A DNA stretch of 24,133 nt from Prolixibacteraceae bacterium (lineage in GTDB: Bacteria; Bacteroidota; Bacteroidia; Bacteroidales; Prolixibacteraceae). Position numbers and translations under genes: made by a program. Below, one piece after another: positions 1-6,946 of this stretch; position 1 is the stretch's first letter; every line of letters begins with the position of its first letter. The DNA is taken from NCBI GenBank assembly GCA_018399395.1, contig JAGYOI010000003.1, forward strand, positions 1 through 24,133, in the 5' to 3' direction. The notes below the pieces were generated by a model that worked only from the letters and a program-made list of their open reading frames with translations, was not told where the DNA came from and ran no database searches.

Positions 1-2476
1 TCTTCCATTTTGGTGTTAAATCGAGGCTGCCGTTTAATGAAACCGACTGGGTCCAGTTGGCTTTGCCCGACGGGTTTGAATAGCGGAACGTGTAGTTTGC
101 ACTAACACGCCAGTTGGGTTCGAAAGGTACATATTTAAGGGTTTCATTATTAATGGAATTAGTAGGCAGGCTTTCGGTATCAGCATCTACATCATCGTTT
201 TCATTGTTCATTGAATTGTTATCGTTATTCTCCGGGTTGGAATTTTTTTCTAAAGCTTTTTTTAGCTTATCCGAACTGTAACTCAGGCTAAAACCCGTGC
301 TGATATTTGTTAAGCGTCCTAAACGGGCAATTCCGGTTTTAGTGTTCCATTGATATTCATCAATTTTTTTCCCTTTTTCATCCAGTGCATACGGATCGAG
401 GGTGCCACTAATGTTAATGGATGTCCCGGCAACTTTTGTCCGTGCGTTCAACGAGAAAGGAGACAGGTTAAACGACTCGGCGGCAAGATTGTACGAACTG
501 CTTAACCCAAGGTTATCAAAAATGGCAATCTTTTTGAAGCTTTCCTCTGAAGTTGTATCATTTTCATTGGCAATTTTCATTTCTATATTGTTGTTCAGGC
601 TAAAATTAACCGAACCGCTACGCCCGCCCCGTGTGTAACCGTAAAATCCATCCTCGAAAAGACTGAACTGCTGCATATTTCCAAGCGAGTCGACCTGCAC
701 CCAATCGTAAAATCCAAAACGGTCTTCACTAAAATCGGGACGGTAGCTAAAACCTATACTCGGGTCAATTTTATGGCGAAGGGCTTTGATTTTAGAATTC
801 GGGTTTTTCATGGTGTACATACCATAAATTGTAGAACTTGAACTGATGCTATACCGATATTCATAGTTACGCTTAAAACCATTCTCTTTCACCTCTTCAA
901 CATGACCGGGCACCCATTTCTGCAAGCCCGATTCAGGATTTGTTACGGAATAACCTTCAACCCAATATTTATCAATGTAATCGAAATACCAACGCTCATT
1001 GTAGCTAAACGAGGGCACAACATTGATGTGGTTCAACAACCTGAATGAAGGTAATGTGATAGGGATATTGTGCTTAACACCCTTGCTCCATTCAGAATAA
1101 GGAGTATTCAGCAGCAGATATTCTTTTGTTTTGATACGGCTTTCAAACTGTCCGGTATACGAAATCTTTATATCTTCCCAAAAAGCTTTTTCCCCAACCC
1201 GTTTCTTTCTTTTAAGGGGATAAATGCTTTGCATATTTATATTGAGTGAAGGCAACGACAAGGACATAGTAGAGTCCCTGGTGTTTTGAGAAGCTCTTAA
1301 CGAAGCCGATAAGCTAACAGGCAGGTTAGGAAATGTTTTACGATAATTAACCGACGATGATTTACTGTTTTCCATATACCGGTCGTTGTCGTATTCGTTT
1401 TCTTTATTATACCCGCTTGATGAAAAATCGACCGAGGACGAAAATGATTGGGTAGGATTGGCTTTTGAATCTTGCGAATGACTCCATCGTAAACTATAGT
1501 TTGGTGTTTTCACCTGGTTTATACCTCGCTCACCTGAAGCCGACATGGTATAACTGAAACTGAAACTACCTGAATATTTGTATCGTTTCCGGTAGTTTGT
1601 CCCCAGGTTAACACCCCATTTTCCTTTAGAATAAACATCACCGGTAAACTTAAAATCAAAATAATCATTTGCCGCCCAGTAAAAACCCCCATCTTTAAGG
1701 TAAAAACCATAGTTTGCCTCCTCCCCATACGAAGGAATAATAACACCAGAAGTATATGTTTTATTGAATGTAGGAATGTAGCCATAGGGCAGGAAGGGCA
1801 CATAAAGAGGAAAATCCTCAAGCACAAGATAAGATCTTCCGGTAATAATAGCTTTGTTCCGGATAACCTTTCCTTTTGTCATTCTCAGGTAAAAATGAGG
1901 GTGGTCGGCATCGCAGGTTGAATATTTACCATCAACCATACAATAAACATCCTTGCTCATCATTTTAGCCCTGTCGCTCCTTACAATTCCGTCTTGTTGC
2001 TCGGTTACCACATTTTCAACAAACCCCTTCCCGGTAACAAAATTATAACGCAGCGAGGTACAGTCAAATTCTTCTTCCCCCTCGCTAAAGTGAGGTTTTT
2101 GGGTAAGGTTACCTAAAGAATCTTCTAGGCCAGTAGCATATATTTCTTTATTTTCAAAATTTACTGATATATAACCGGCATCTAATTTAATTGAGCCATA
2201 TTCAACAACAGCATTACCATATAAATGAACAATTTGCTGACCGTTTTCCATTGAAATTGAGAGGGAATCTTCTGAGTCGTAATTAATTGGGGAATCAATC
2301 ACTTGTACACTTTTAACAGAATCACCGGTAATACTATCGGCTTGTTCCTGGGTAGCTGCCAATAAAGAATCAGCCGGCATGTTTATTTCAGATGATTCCG
2401 GCTGTTCCTGGCCCATTGCGTTGAAGGACGTTAATAACCAGGCAAATAGAAAAAATATGTATATCGTTTGTTTCAA
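1..2476 (-). CDS. lptD: LPS-assembly outer-membrane protein LptD (OstA-like), 3' end outside window
   Basis: By family, LptD is the outer-membrane beta-barrel that inserts lipopolysaccharide into the outer leaflet. I read about 825 codons in one uninterrupted minus-strand frame that runs off the left edge. A signal peptide covers residues 1-22. An OstA/LptA-like beta domain (about 80-215) contains the segment YSTCDADHPHFYL (C188), followed by the FPLYVPFLPYGYIP stretch typical of Bacteroidota LptD. The rest is barrel-like alternating sequence. Near the cut end there is an Asn/Asp/Glu-rich insert, probably a surface loop. No in-frame ATG precedes the signal peptide. The frame opens after a TGA, and the best start is TTG at 2476-2474 (reads MKQTIYIFF); a second TTG lies three codons upstream. 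The first in-frame ATG would remove the signal peptide. It is divergent from an amidase gene. Confidence 0.88.
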   Translation of the reverse strand, partial: MKQTIYIFFLFAWLLTSFNAMGQEQPESSEINMPADSLLAATQEQADSITGDSVKSVQVIDSPINYDSEDSLSISMENGQQIVHLYGNAVVEYGSIKLDAGYISVNFENKEIYATGLEDSLGNLTQKPHFSEGEEEFDCTSLRYNFVTGKGFVENVVTEQQDGIVRSDRAKMMSKDVYCMVDGKYSTCDADHPHFYLRMTKGKVIRNKAIITGRSYLVLEDFPLYVPFLPYGYIPTFNKTYTSGVIIPSYGEEANYGFYLKDGGFYWAANDYFDFKFTGDVYSKGKWGVNLGTNYRKRYKYSGSFSFSYTMSASGERGINQVKTPNYSLRWSHSQDSKANPTQSFSSSVDFSSSGYNKENEYDNDRYMENSKSSSVNYRKTFPNLPVSLSASLRASQNTRDSTMSLSLPSLNINMQSIYPLKRKKRVGEKAFWEDIKISYTGQFESRIKTKEYLLLNTPYSEWSKGVKHNIPITLPSFRLLNHINVVPSFSYNERWYFDYIDKYWVEGYSVTNPESGLQKWVPGHVEEVKENGFKRNYEYRYSISSSSTIYGMYTMKNPNSKIKALRHKIDPSIGFSYRPDFSEDRFGFYDWVQVDSLGNMQQFSLFEDGFYGYTRGGRSGSVNFSLNNNIEMKIANENDTTSEESFKKIAIFDNLGLSSSYNLAAESFNLSPFSLNARTKVAGTSINISGTLDPYALDEKGKKIDEYQWNTKTGIARLGRLTNISTGFSLSYSSDKLKKALEKNSNPENNDNNSMNNENDDVDADTESLPTNSINNETLKYVPFEPNWRVSANYTFRYSNPSGKANWTQSVSLNGSLDLTPKWK

Positions 2477-2482
2477 ATAGTT

Positions 2483-2503
2483 CAAAATTAGGGCTCAAAA
2501 TTA
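2483..2503 (-). promoter_or_regulatory. Two tandem Bacteroidota -7 elements (TAATTTTG) ahead of lptD
   Basis: On the minus strand TAATTTTG occurs at 2490-2483 and again at 2503-2496, both perfect matches to TAnnTTTG. The proximal copy ends 6 nt before the TTG start, so a transcript from it would be almost leaderless. The distal copy would give a leader of roughly 15 nt. No TTTG -33 element sits 19 nt upstream of either copy, so these are candidates only. Confidence 0.35.
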
Positions 2504-2644
2504 ATTTAAAAAATGGTACTTGCCGTAAGATTTAGAGCTTTTTCGGCATGGATACGTTGCTTGAGTCAAAAAAAATATTTTACTTTTATTTCCGTTTGAT
2601 AAACTCATGTTTATAGTTTTTATTCTTATAAAAAATATCAAAAA

Positions 2645-3784
2645 ATGTTAAAAATAGTCTTTTTGCTACTTTTCAATATAGTTTTTTTACTCTTCGTAGT
2701 GTCTGGTTACAGTCAGGACAACGGCTTTACATTAAAAACAGTTGTTATTGACCCAGGTCATGGAGGACGGGATCCCGGGGCTGTAGTAGGAAATATAAAA
2801 GAAAAAGACATTGTACTGGATGTTGCTTTACTTACCGGGAATTATATAAAAGAAAAATTCGATGATGTGAATGTTATTTATACACGCGACAAAGATGTTT
2901 TCGTGCAGTTAGACAAACGGGCTGAAATTGCAAATAAAAATGATGCTGATTTATTTATTTCCATGCACGTAAATTATTTCAGGTCATCATCAATAAACGG
3001 AGCAGAAACTTTTGTGCTGGGTACCCATCGTTCTGAAGATAACCTGAAGGTTGCGCAAATGGAGAATTCGGTTATACTACTGGAAGAAGACTATTCGACA
3101 CGCTACGAGGGGTTTGACCCCAATTCTGCTGAATCGTATATTATGTTTGAGCTTATTCAAAACGAATTTTTGGAGCAAAGCACCTTTTTCGCCGATCAAC
3201 TTCAAAAAAGTTTTGTAAGTGCTGCCAAGAGAAAAAACAGGGGAGTGAAGCAGGCCGGTTTTCTTGTGTTAAGGCAAACAAGTATGCCTTCGGTTTTAGT
3301 AGAACTGGGCTTTTTAAGCAACGACCTTGATAAAATGTACATGCTAAGTGATGACGGTAAAAGAAAAATGGCAAGGTCAATTGCCAATGCTTTTGCCAAT
3401 TATAAGCGCAGGGTAGATTCACGATCAACAATACCTTCAAAAATAACAAAGCTCGAAAATAAAAATGATCAAAATTTTCAATTGGAAAAAAGTAAAGAAA
3501 GCTCATCATCTATTATCCCAATTAAAGAAATTGTAAGTGAAGGGGAATGGTATGCCATTCAAATTGTTGCAAGCAGAAAACCACTTGACCCCGGTTACAG
3601 TGGTTTTAACAATGTATTGCCGGTTATGCATTTTTTCGAAGACAACTGGTATAAATATTATTCAAAAGTTACCAAAAGCATAACCGAGGCCGAAACAGCA
3701 CACAAAGAATTAAAAGAATCGGGGAACGATGCTATTTTAATTAAATTTAAAAATGGTGAAAAAGTAAAAGTGCTGAAATATTAA
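2645..3784 (+). CDS. Exported N-acetylmuramoyl-L-alanine amidase (Amidase_3) with SPOR-like C-terminus
   Basis: This zinc hydrolase cleaves the amide bond between N-acetylmuramic acid and L-alanine in peptidoglycan and acts in the periplasm, usually in cell separation. Residues 1-24 form a signal peptide ending near GYSQ. The Amidase_3 domain (about 31-255) shows DPGHGG at 36-41 (Zn ligand H39), the EKD glutamate E53, SMHVN with H108, and VELGFLSN with the catalytic E220. After a Ser/Lys-rich linker (about 258-298), residues 300-379 (WYAIQIVAS onward, with an alternating beta pattern) resemble a SPOR septal peptidoglycan-binding fold, though this is weak by eye. The regulatory alpha-helix that blocks the active site in some amidases may lie in residues 130-190, but this is uncertain. 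At 379 residues it is typical of Bacteroidota amidases. It is divergent from lptD, with a 168-bp gap. Confidence 0.9.
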   Translation: MLKIVFLLLFNIVFLLFVVSGYSQDNGFTLKTVVIDPGHGGRDPGAVVGNIKEKDIVLDVALLTGNYIKEKFDDVNVIYTRDKDVFVQLDKRAEIANKNDADLFISMHVNYFRSSSINGAETFVLGTHRSEDNLKVAQMENSVILLEEDYSTRYEGFDPNSAESYIMFELIQNEFLEQSTFFADQLQKSFVSAAKRKNRGVKQAGFLVLRQTSMPSVLVELGFLSNDLDKMYMLSDDGKRKMARSIANAFANYKRRVDSRSTIPSKITKLENKNDQNFQLEKSKESSSSIIPIKEIVSEGEWYAIQIVASRKPLDPGYSGFNNVLPVMHFFEDNWYKYYSKVTKSITEAETAHKELKESGNDAILIKFKNGEKVKVLKY

Positions 3785-3916
3785 CATTAATTCGTTTGAA
3801 AACATTTTTTTTGTTTTATACAACACATGTGCTTAGAACATCCATGTATAAAAACATAAAATCACAAAGAATGTATATAGTATGTTTTTTTGTAAAAAAT
3901 ATAAAGAATGGTTAGT

Positions 3917-3938
3917 GTAAATAAAATGTAAATAAAAT
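3917..3938 (+). repeat. Tandem 11-bp repeat, two copies
   Basis: GTAAATAAAAT occurs twice head to tail at 3917-3927 and 3928-3938, so the unit is close to one helical turn. The next bases (GTTAAAATG) look like a degenerate third start. Confidence 0.7.
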
Positions 3939-3941
3939 GTT

Positions 3942-3973
3942 AAAATGCACTGTCAAACATCACCAAAATGCAC
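3942..3973 (+). repeat. 9-bp direct repeat AAAATGCAC
   Basis: Exact copies of AAAATGCAC lie at 3942-3950 and 3965-3973, a period of 23 bp (about two helical turns). Possible protein-binding sites; the binding protein is unknown. Confidence 0.6.
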
Positions 3974-4061
3974 CATTTTTTTTCAATTTTCATAGATATT
4001 ATAAGCCTTAACGTAGAAAAGAGATTGAAAAGACTTTTTTTAAATAAAAAAATGAACTACA

Positions 4062-4090
4062 TATAACATTCATAATACATAGATGTTATA
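4062..4090. repeat. 8-bp inverted repeat with 13-nt spacer upstream of dnaA
   Basis: TATAACAT at 4062-4069 is the exact reverse complement of ATGTTATA at 4083-4090. The arms could bind a dimeric protein or form a weak hairpin. There is no T-tract placed to make it a terminator. Confidence 0.55.
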
Positions 4091-4409
4091 CTTGTATTAC
4101 AAAAGGCAAATAAACATAATATTAGCATGTATTTAGCAAATATTTTTTCATTTTTTTTCATTTTTTTAAAAACACTTATATCAACATGTTAACATTTTGA
4201 TATAATCACAACAGTCTCACTAAGAGCATTTTGAGTAAACAAAGCTGTTTAATGTAAACATCATGGTTGAAAAACAAATTGTTAAATCTATTTTGTAAAA
4301 AACAAGTGAAAATGGATTTTTTTTTCAGCTATTTTTTTCACATTTTTGTTTTCGCAAACCGAGAGACCCTAAATATTAATAACAAACATTTAAATTATCA
4401 AAGCCCAAA

Positions 4410-5840
4410 ATGAATACAAATCATAACCAAATATGGAATGATTGCCTTAATGTTATAAAAGACAATGTTCAACCCATGAGTTTCCGTACTTGGTTTGAAC
4501 CAATCAAACCCCTCAGGATCGATGGCGATGTATTGACCATTCAGGTTCCAAGTCCGTTTTTCTATGAATACTTAGAAGAGCAATATATAGATATATTGCG
4601 AAAAACCCTTCGTAAAATTATTGGTAATAATGCGAAATTAGAGTACAATGTTGTGATGAGTGACCACAATACTTCTACCAATAAAACACTAACTGTTAAT
4701 TATCCAACTAATAATAATACGAAGCTCAACAATAAACCGGTATCAGTACCTTTAAAAACGGATACTAAAAGCATCAAGAACCCCTTTGTTATACCAGGTA
4801 TTCAAAAGTTACATATCGATCCGCAATTAAAACGTGATAATACCTTTAGAAACTTTGTAGAGGGTGAATGTAACCGGTTAGCACGCGCAGCCGGCCATGC
4901 TGTTGCTCAAAACCCGGGTGGTACCGCTTTTAACCCTTTAATGATTTATGGTGCCAGCGGACTTGGAAAAACCCATTTGGCCCAGGCGATAGGGATTGAG
5001 GTTAAAGAACGCTTCCCGGACAAGGTGGTTCTTTATGTAAATGCCAATAAATTTATAACACAATATTCTGAAGCTGCATTGAACAATAACCGAAACGATT
5101 TTTTGCACTTTTATCAAATGATTGATGTTCTCATCGTTGACGATGTGCAGGAATTTGCAGGGAAAATAAAAACACAGGAAACATTCTTTCATATTTTTAA
5201 TCACCTGCATCAATTGGGAAAACAATTAATTCTTACTTCAGATAAAGCACCCATCGAAATTAAAGGTATAGAACAAAGGCTTCTTTCGAGGTTTAAATGG
5301 GGGCTGACAACCGATTTACAAAACCCCGATTACATTACCCGGTTGGCTATTCTGAAAAATAAAACTTATAACGATGGCCTTGAAATGCCAGATGATGTAC
5401 TTGAATACATTGCAAAAAACATCGACACCAATGTACGTGAACTCGAAGGTGCACTTATTTCTTTATTGGCACAATCAACATTAAATAAAAAAGAAATTAC
5501 GGTTGATTTGGCGGTTGAATTAATTAACAAGATTGTAAAGAACAGTAAGCACGAGATAACAATTGATTACATACAAAAGATTATTTGTGATTATTTTGAG
5601 ATGCCCGTCGATTCGCTTCAATCAAAAACCCGTAAGCGTGAGATTGTTCAGGCCCGCCAGTTGGCCATGTTTTTTTCAAAAACACTTACAAAATCATCAC
5701 TTGCTTCTATTGGTGCACAAATAGGCAAGAAAGACCATGCCACAGTTTTACATGCCTGCAAAACTGTTACCAATCTTATCGATACTGACAAACAGTTTCG
5801 TACCGAAGTTGAAGAAATTGAACGAAGATTAAAAGTTTAG
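4410..5840 (+). CDS. dnaA: Chromosomal replication initiator protein DnaA
   Basis: DnaA is the AAA+ ATPase that binds origin DNA and melts it for helicase loading. At 476 residues it has the family's four-domain order. Domain I (about 1-85) begins IWNDCLNVIKDNV and contains SFRTWFEPI. A variable linker rich in Asn/Thr/Lys follows (about 86-135). Domain III has Walker A GASGLGKT at 181-188, Walker B VLIVDD at 240-245, the sensor-1 segment LILTSDK (273-279), and box VII RLLSRFKWG with R290 and R294 (arginine-finger region). The domain IV DNA-binding signature is at about 438-453 (KKDHATVLHACKTV). The start ATG directly precedes the usual domain I N-terminus. It has a 625-bp AT-rich upstream region and its own intrinsic terminator, so it looks monocistronic. 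Confidence 0.98.
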   Translation: MNTNHNQIWNDCLNVIKDNVQPMSFRTWFEPIKPLRIDGDVLTIQVPSPFFYEYLEEQYIDILRKTLRKIIGNNAKLEYNVVMSDHNTSTNKTLTVNYPTNNNTKLNNKPVSVPLKTDTKSIKNPFVIPGIQKLHIDPQLKRDNTFRNFVEGECNRLARAAGHAVAQNPGGTAFNPLMIYGASGLGKTHLAQAIGIEVKERFPDKVVLYVNANKFITQYSEAALNNNRNDFLHFYQMIDVLIVDDVQEFAGKIKTQETFFHIFNHLHQLGKQLILTSDKAPIEIKGIEQRLLSRFKWGLTTDLQNPDYITRLAILKNKTYNDGLEMPDDVLEYIAKNIDTNVRELEGALISLLAQSTLNKKEITVDLAVELINKIVKNSKHEITIDYIQKIICDYFEMPVDSLQSKTRKREIVQARQLAMFFSKTLTKSSLASIGAQIGKKDHATVLHACKTVTNLIDTDKQFRTEVEEIERRLKV

Positions 5841-5863
5841 GGTGTGTAATAGAAACAAATTTG

Positions 5864-5893
5864 AAAGCAGGTCACCAACGATCTGCTTTTTTT
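5864..5893 (+). terminator. Intrinsic terminator of dnaA
   Basis: A 10-bp stem, AAAGCAGGTC (5864-5873) with GATCTGCTTT (5880-5889) including one G-T pair, encloses a 6-nt loop and runs into seven T residues (5887-5893). It starts 24 bp after the dnaA stop. Confidence 0.85.
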
Positions 5894-5907
5894 AAATTGT
5901 TTTAGGG

Positions 5908-6117
5908 GTGGCAAACTGGGGATCTTTATTTTTTGTAATGAAAGCACTTAACCACAGCGGGATAGATAGCTCGCTGGTTTTTGGTATAAACAACCTTGCT
6001 ATTGTAAGTTTTTCTTTAGTTTTAGGATTTGTTATATTTAAGGAAAAACTCAGCAGGTTAAATTGGGTCGGTGTAGTTGCATCAGTTTTGTGTATCATCC
6101 TTTTAATTGAATACTAA
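5908..6117 (+). pseudogene. C-terminal remnant of a DMT/EamA-family transporter
   Basis: The 69-residue product reads like the last segments of an EamA-domain drug/metabolite transporter: a helix containing NWGSLFFVMKALN, a helix with GINNLAIVSFSLVLGFVIF, the conserved FKEKLS loop, and a final helix WVGVVASVLCIILLIEY. Full-length members have about 10 helices and 280-300 residues, so roughly three quarters is absent. The frame is open only from a TAA at 5893-5895, inside the dnaA terminator T-tract. The start used here is GTG at 5908; an internal ATG at 5938 is the alternative. Its stop overlaps the yigZ ATG (TAATG). I infer a deletion that brought the dnaA terminator next to the transporter tail. 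A functional small membrane protein cannot be excluded. Confidence 0.6.
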
Positions 6118-6731
6118 TGCGCAACAATGATTTTTTTCGGACAATAGATAAACCTTCAGAAGGTTTATTCAAAGATAAAGGAAGTAAGTTTATTGCCTAC
6201 GCTTATCCTGTTTCAGATGAAAATCAGATTAAAAGTTACATACAATCACTAAAAGATCAACATTATAAGGCGCGCCATCATTGCTATGCATATCGTTTGG
6301 GTAAAGATGGCGAACAATACAGGGCTAACGACGATGGTGAACCGTCAGGAACTGCCGGAAGACCCATTCACGGACAGTTAATGAGTTATGATGTAACCAA
6401 TGTTTTAATTGTTGTTGTTCGGTATTTTGGTGGCACATTACTCGGTACAAGTGGTTTAATAAATGCTTATAAAACAGCTTCAATAGAAGCCCTGAAAAGT
6501 GCTGATATTATTGAAAAGATCGTATCCGACCATTTCAAAATCCAATTCAGTTATACCGTTCAGAGCCATGTTGAACGTTTAATAAAAGAATATGATCTTA
6601 CAATTGATGAAGCTGTTTATAATGTTGATTGTACCTATGAAATTAGCGTGAGAAAAAATCTTTCGGATGCTGTGTTAAATCAAATGGAAAAAATTGAAGG
6701 AGCGACAGTTACAGTTTTGAGCCGTGAATAA
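6117..6731 (+). CDS. YigZ/IMPACT-family protein (UPF0029)
   Basis: The 204-residue protein has the two-domain layout of the bacterial YigZ family. The IMPACT N-terminal domain (about 15-122) carries KARHHCYAYR, DDGEPSGTAG and the signature VVRYFGGTLLGTSGLINAY (about 100-118). A DUF1949-like ferredoxin-fold domain follows (about 138-198). The eukaryotic relative IMPACT modulates Gcn2. The bacterial role is not settled, although nucleic-acid or ribosome-related functions have been proposed for the fold. The ATG overlaps the stop codon of the transporter remnant in TAATG, which suggests the gene was once translationally coupled to an intact transporter. Whether it now depends on readthrough from dnaA or on a local promoter is unclear. 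Confidence 0.9.
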   Translation: MRNNDFFRTIDKPSEGLFKDKGSKFIAYAYPVSDENQIKSYIQSLKDQHYKARHHCYAYRLGKDGEQYRANDDGEPSGTAGRPIHGQLMSYDVTNVLIVVVRYFGGTLLGTSGLINAYKTASIEALKSADIIEKIVSDHFKIQFSYTVQSHVERLIKEYDLTIDEAVYNVDCTYEISVRKNLSDAVLNQMEKIEGATVTVLSRE

Positions 6732-6788
6732 ATTGCAAAACTGTTTTAAAAGCATAAAAAAAGTCATATTTTATAAGTGCATTATTAC

Positions 6789-6796
6789 TAATTTTG
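6789..6796 (+). promoter_or_regulatory. Candidate -7 element for the pyrBI leader
   Basis: TAATTTTG matches TAnnTTTG exactly and lies 150 bp before pyrB. No -33 TTTG is seen 19 bp upstream. It ends 7 nt before the ATG of the leader ORF. No equally good -7 element lies between the terminator at 6889-6919 and pyrB. Confidence 0.45.
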
Positions 6797-6803
6797 ATTT
6801 TTG

Positions 6804-6878
6804 ATGACATCAATTAAAAAATATCACATTAACAATTACCAACACTCACATTTGGAAGTGAAAAAATTTATTTTTTGA
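6804..6878 (+). CDS. Candidate 24-residue leader peptide of the pyrBI operon
   Basis: An ATG at 6804 opens 24 codons ending at TGA 6876-6878. The peptide begins MTSIKKYHINN and ends KKFIF. The last codons are T-rich (TTT ATT TTT TGA). The stop is 10 nt before the 5' arm of the terminator at 6889, so a ribosome at the stop codon would cover the base of that stem. This resembles E. coli pyrL, where closely trailing ribosomes block the attenuator when UTP is low. The reading is inferential: in AT-rich DNA an ORF this short can arise by chance. Confidence 0.4.
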   Translation: MTSIKKYHINNYQHSHLEVKKFIF

Positions 6879-6888
6879 AATATTTTAT

Positions 6889-6919
6889 AAAGCCAACGCT
6901 GTTCATGTTGGCTTTTTTT
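6889..6919 (+). terminator. Intrinsic terminator in the pyrBI leader (attenuator candidate)
   Basis: A perfect 9-bp stem, AAAGCCAAC (6889-6897) with GTTGGCTTT (6907-6915), has a 9-nt loop and a seven-T tract (6913-6919). It lies 157 bp after yigZ but only 27 bp before pyrB. The short stretch to pyrB has no recognisable promoter, so it is either a conditional attenuator for pyrBI or a yigZ terminator whose downstream promoter I cannot see. Confidence 0.85.
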
Positions 6920-6946
6920 ATGCCATAACAGAAAAAAAATAATAGA

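Larger units (their letters stand above)
3785..4409 (+). other. 625-bp AT-rich intergenic region upstream of dnaA, no gene seen
   Basis: I find no coding frame and no RNA gene here. The region holds long A and T runs, a tandem 11-bp repeat, a 9-bp direct repeat, an 8-bp inverted repeat (listed separately) and short palindromes (CACATGTG, TGTTAACA). I searched for DnaA boxes of the form TTATNCACA on both strands and found none that is convincing. It probably contains the dnaA promoter and leader. A role in replication initiation is possible from position and composition but is not demonstrated. Confidence 0.6.

Noticed and set aside
1519..1827. Open frame of about 100 codons on the minus strand
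   Set aside because: It lies inside lptD in another frame and its product has no recognisable features; lptD is continuous across it.
2595..2621. Promoter for the amidase gene (TTTG and TAGTTTTT)
   Set aside because: The spacing is 15 rather than about 19 and the -7 box lacks the final G, so it is not supported.
3795..3825. Terminator after the amidase gene
   Set aside because: The only candidate is a 5-bp AAAAC/GTTTT stem around a T-run, too weak to call.
3785..4409. Cluster of classical DnaA boxes
   Set aside because: I scanned for TTATNCACA and its complement and found only partial matches (for example TTATACAAC near 3817), no better than chance in AT-rich DNA.
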